Assembly (NCBI GenBank): GCA_039090855.1
Contig: CM077024.1
Location: forward strand, 64,751,594-64,815,593
Direction: 5' to 3'
DNA from: Macrothele yani
Lineage: Eukaryota; Arthropoda; Arachnida; Araneae; Macrothelidae
Length of the DNA: 64,000 nt
The position numbers and the translations under genes were made by a program. The notes below the pieces were generated by a model, which searched no databases, was not told the DNA's origin, and worked only from the letters and a program-made list of their open reading frames with translations. Every line of letters starts with the position of its first letter. Within the stretch, counting starts at the first letter, position 1. Shown piece by piece: positions 63,461 to 64,000 of the stretch.

Positions 63461-64000
63461 AATCAAGGCATATTACCTTGGAATGATTGAACAAGAAGTT
63501 GATACACTGCTCATCTAACCTATTTTAAAATAGTTTACTATGAATCGTAATTCTTTCAAAACATTATTAATTCATTTTCAAAAACATTATTCAACACCAT
63601 TCTTATTTTAGCCAAAGTATATATTATTTTCTGACTCGGAACAATTGATATCGACGTCATCCATTTCATTTTTTCGCTACCACTACTCTCATTAAAGTCT
63701 ACTGAGCTTCCAACTTAAATGAATCGAATGTTTTTTCTGAAATAACTCATGACGACCTTATAAACAGTGTGGTCATTACACAGCTGACATTCAACGCCGA
63801 TTAAACTATCGTATTTCACCATAATTGCTAAGCAGTAGCGAGTCGATGCGACTAGGTCGCTGGTCATCTCAAAATCAAATTTAAATAACGTTTCTTTGAA
63901 TATCTTTGGCGTTTAAAAACATCATAGAAGTCTGGAATATACACGAGGCAAAGCTTATAGTCAGCTCTGCCATCATGTAAAGCAACATTTCAGAACTGCT
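63461..64000. other. No recognisable feature
   Basis: Unique-looking AT-rich sequence to the end of the window. Confidence 0.4.

Overview
This is eukaryotic, AT-rich, intergenic or intronic DNA dominated by transposable elements. There are no bacterial operons, no CRISPR array and no long intact gene. The mixture suggests an arthropod, possibly an arachnid: many Tc1 transposases of the kind seen in spiders and relatives, a pogo/Tigger element whose ends read CCGTATTTACTC, hAT elements, a Ty3/gypsy element, a Penelope-like element, and an abundant tRNA-derived SINE. This assignment is an inference from element families; no host gene identifies the species.

Layout. 1-5.9 kb: a tRNA-like relic, a decayed Tc1, two SINEs with target-site duplications (TSDs) and a Tc1 with both ends (3958-5305). 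5.9-17 kb: mostly featureless, with a perfect 34-bp hairpin (6094-6167), a non-LTR retrotransposon relic (9.9-10.5 kb), a mariner-like relic (10.7-11.6 kb) and a foldback element (14.2-15.2 kb). 17-24 kb: two Tc1 elements with both ends flanking a THAP-domain first exon (19846-19919) that has a CRE-containing upstream module. 24-32 kb: two tandem arrays, a SINE inside a SINE, and a second copy of the THAP upstream module split by a 1.6-kb inverted-repeat element and by a SINE that itself carries a TTAA-flanked MITE. 32.6-34.4 kb: a divergent satellite of about 150-bp monomers with a 448-bp trimer period. 35-38.5 kb: hAT relics, a SINE split by a hAT MITE, and a Tc1. 39.4-48.2 kb: a minus-strand Ty3/gypsy element whose 3' LTR carries a Tc1 and whose 5' LTR carries a pogo/Tigger element that carries a hAT. 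49.3-52.9 kb: a hAT element with a perfect 8-bp TSD, containing a minisatellite and a head-to-head Penelope pair. 54.6-55.5 kb: a pogo relic. 56.2-56.3 kb: the best candidate host exon, on the minus strand. 57.4-63.5 kb: a Tc1 interrupted by a SINE, a hAT relic, duplicated tRNA-like repeats and a last Tc1.

Every transposase and polyprotein seen is broken by stops or frameshifts, so none should be active from this locus. The value of the window lies in its nested insertions, which give a relative order of transposition, and in its tandem and inverted repeats. Boundaries with TA, TTAA, 8-bp or longer TSDs were read directly; family names come from recognisable motifs; ages and functions are inferred.
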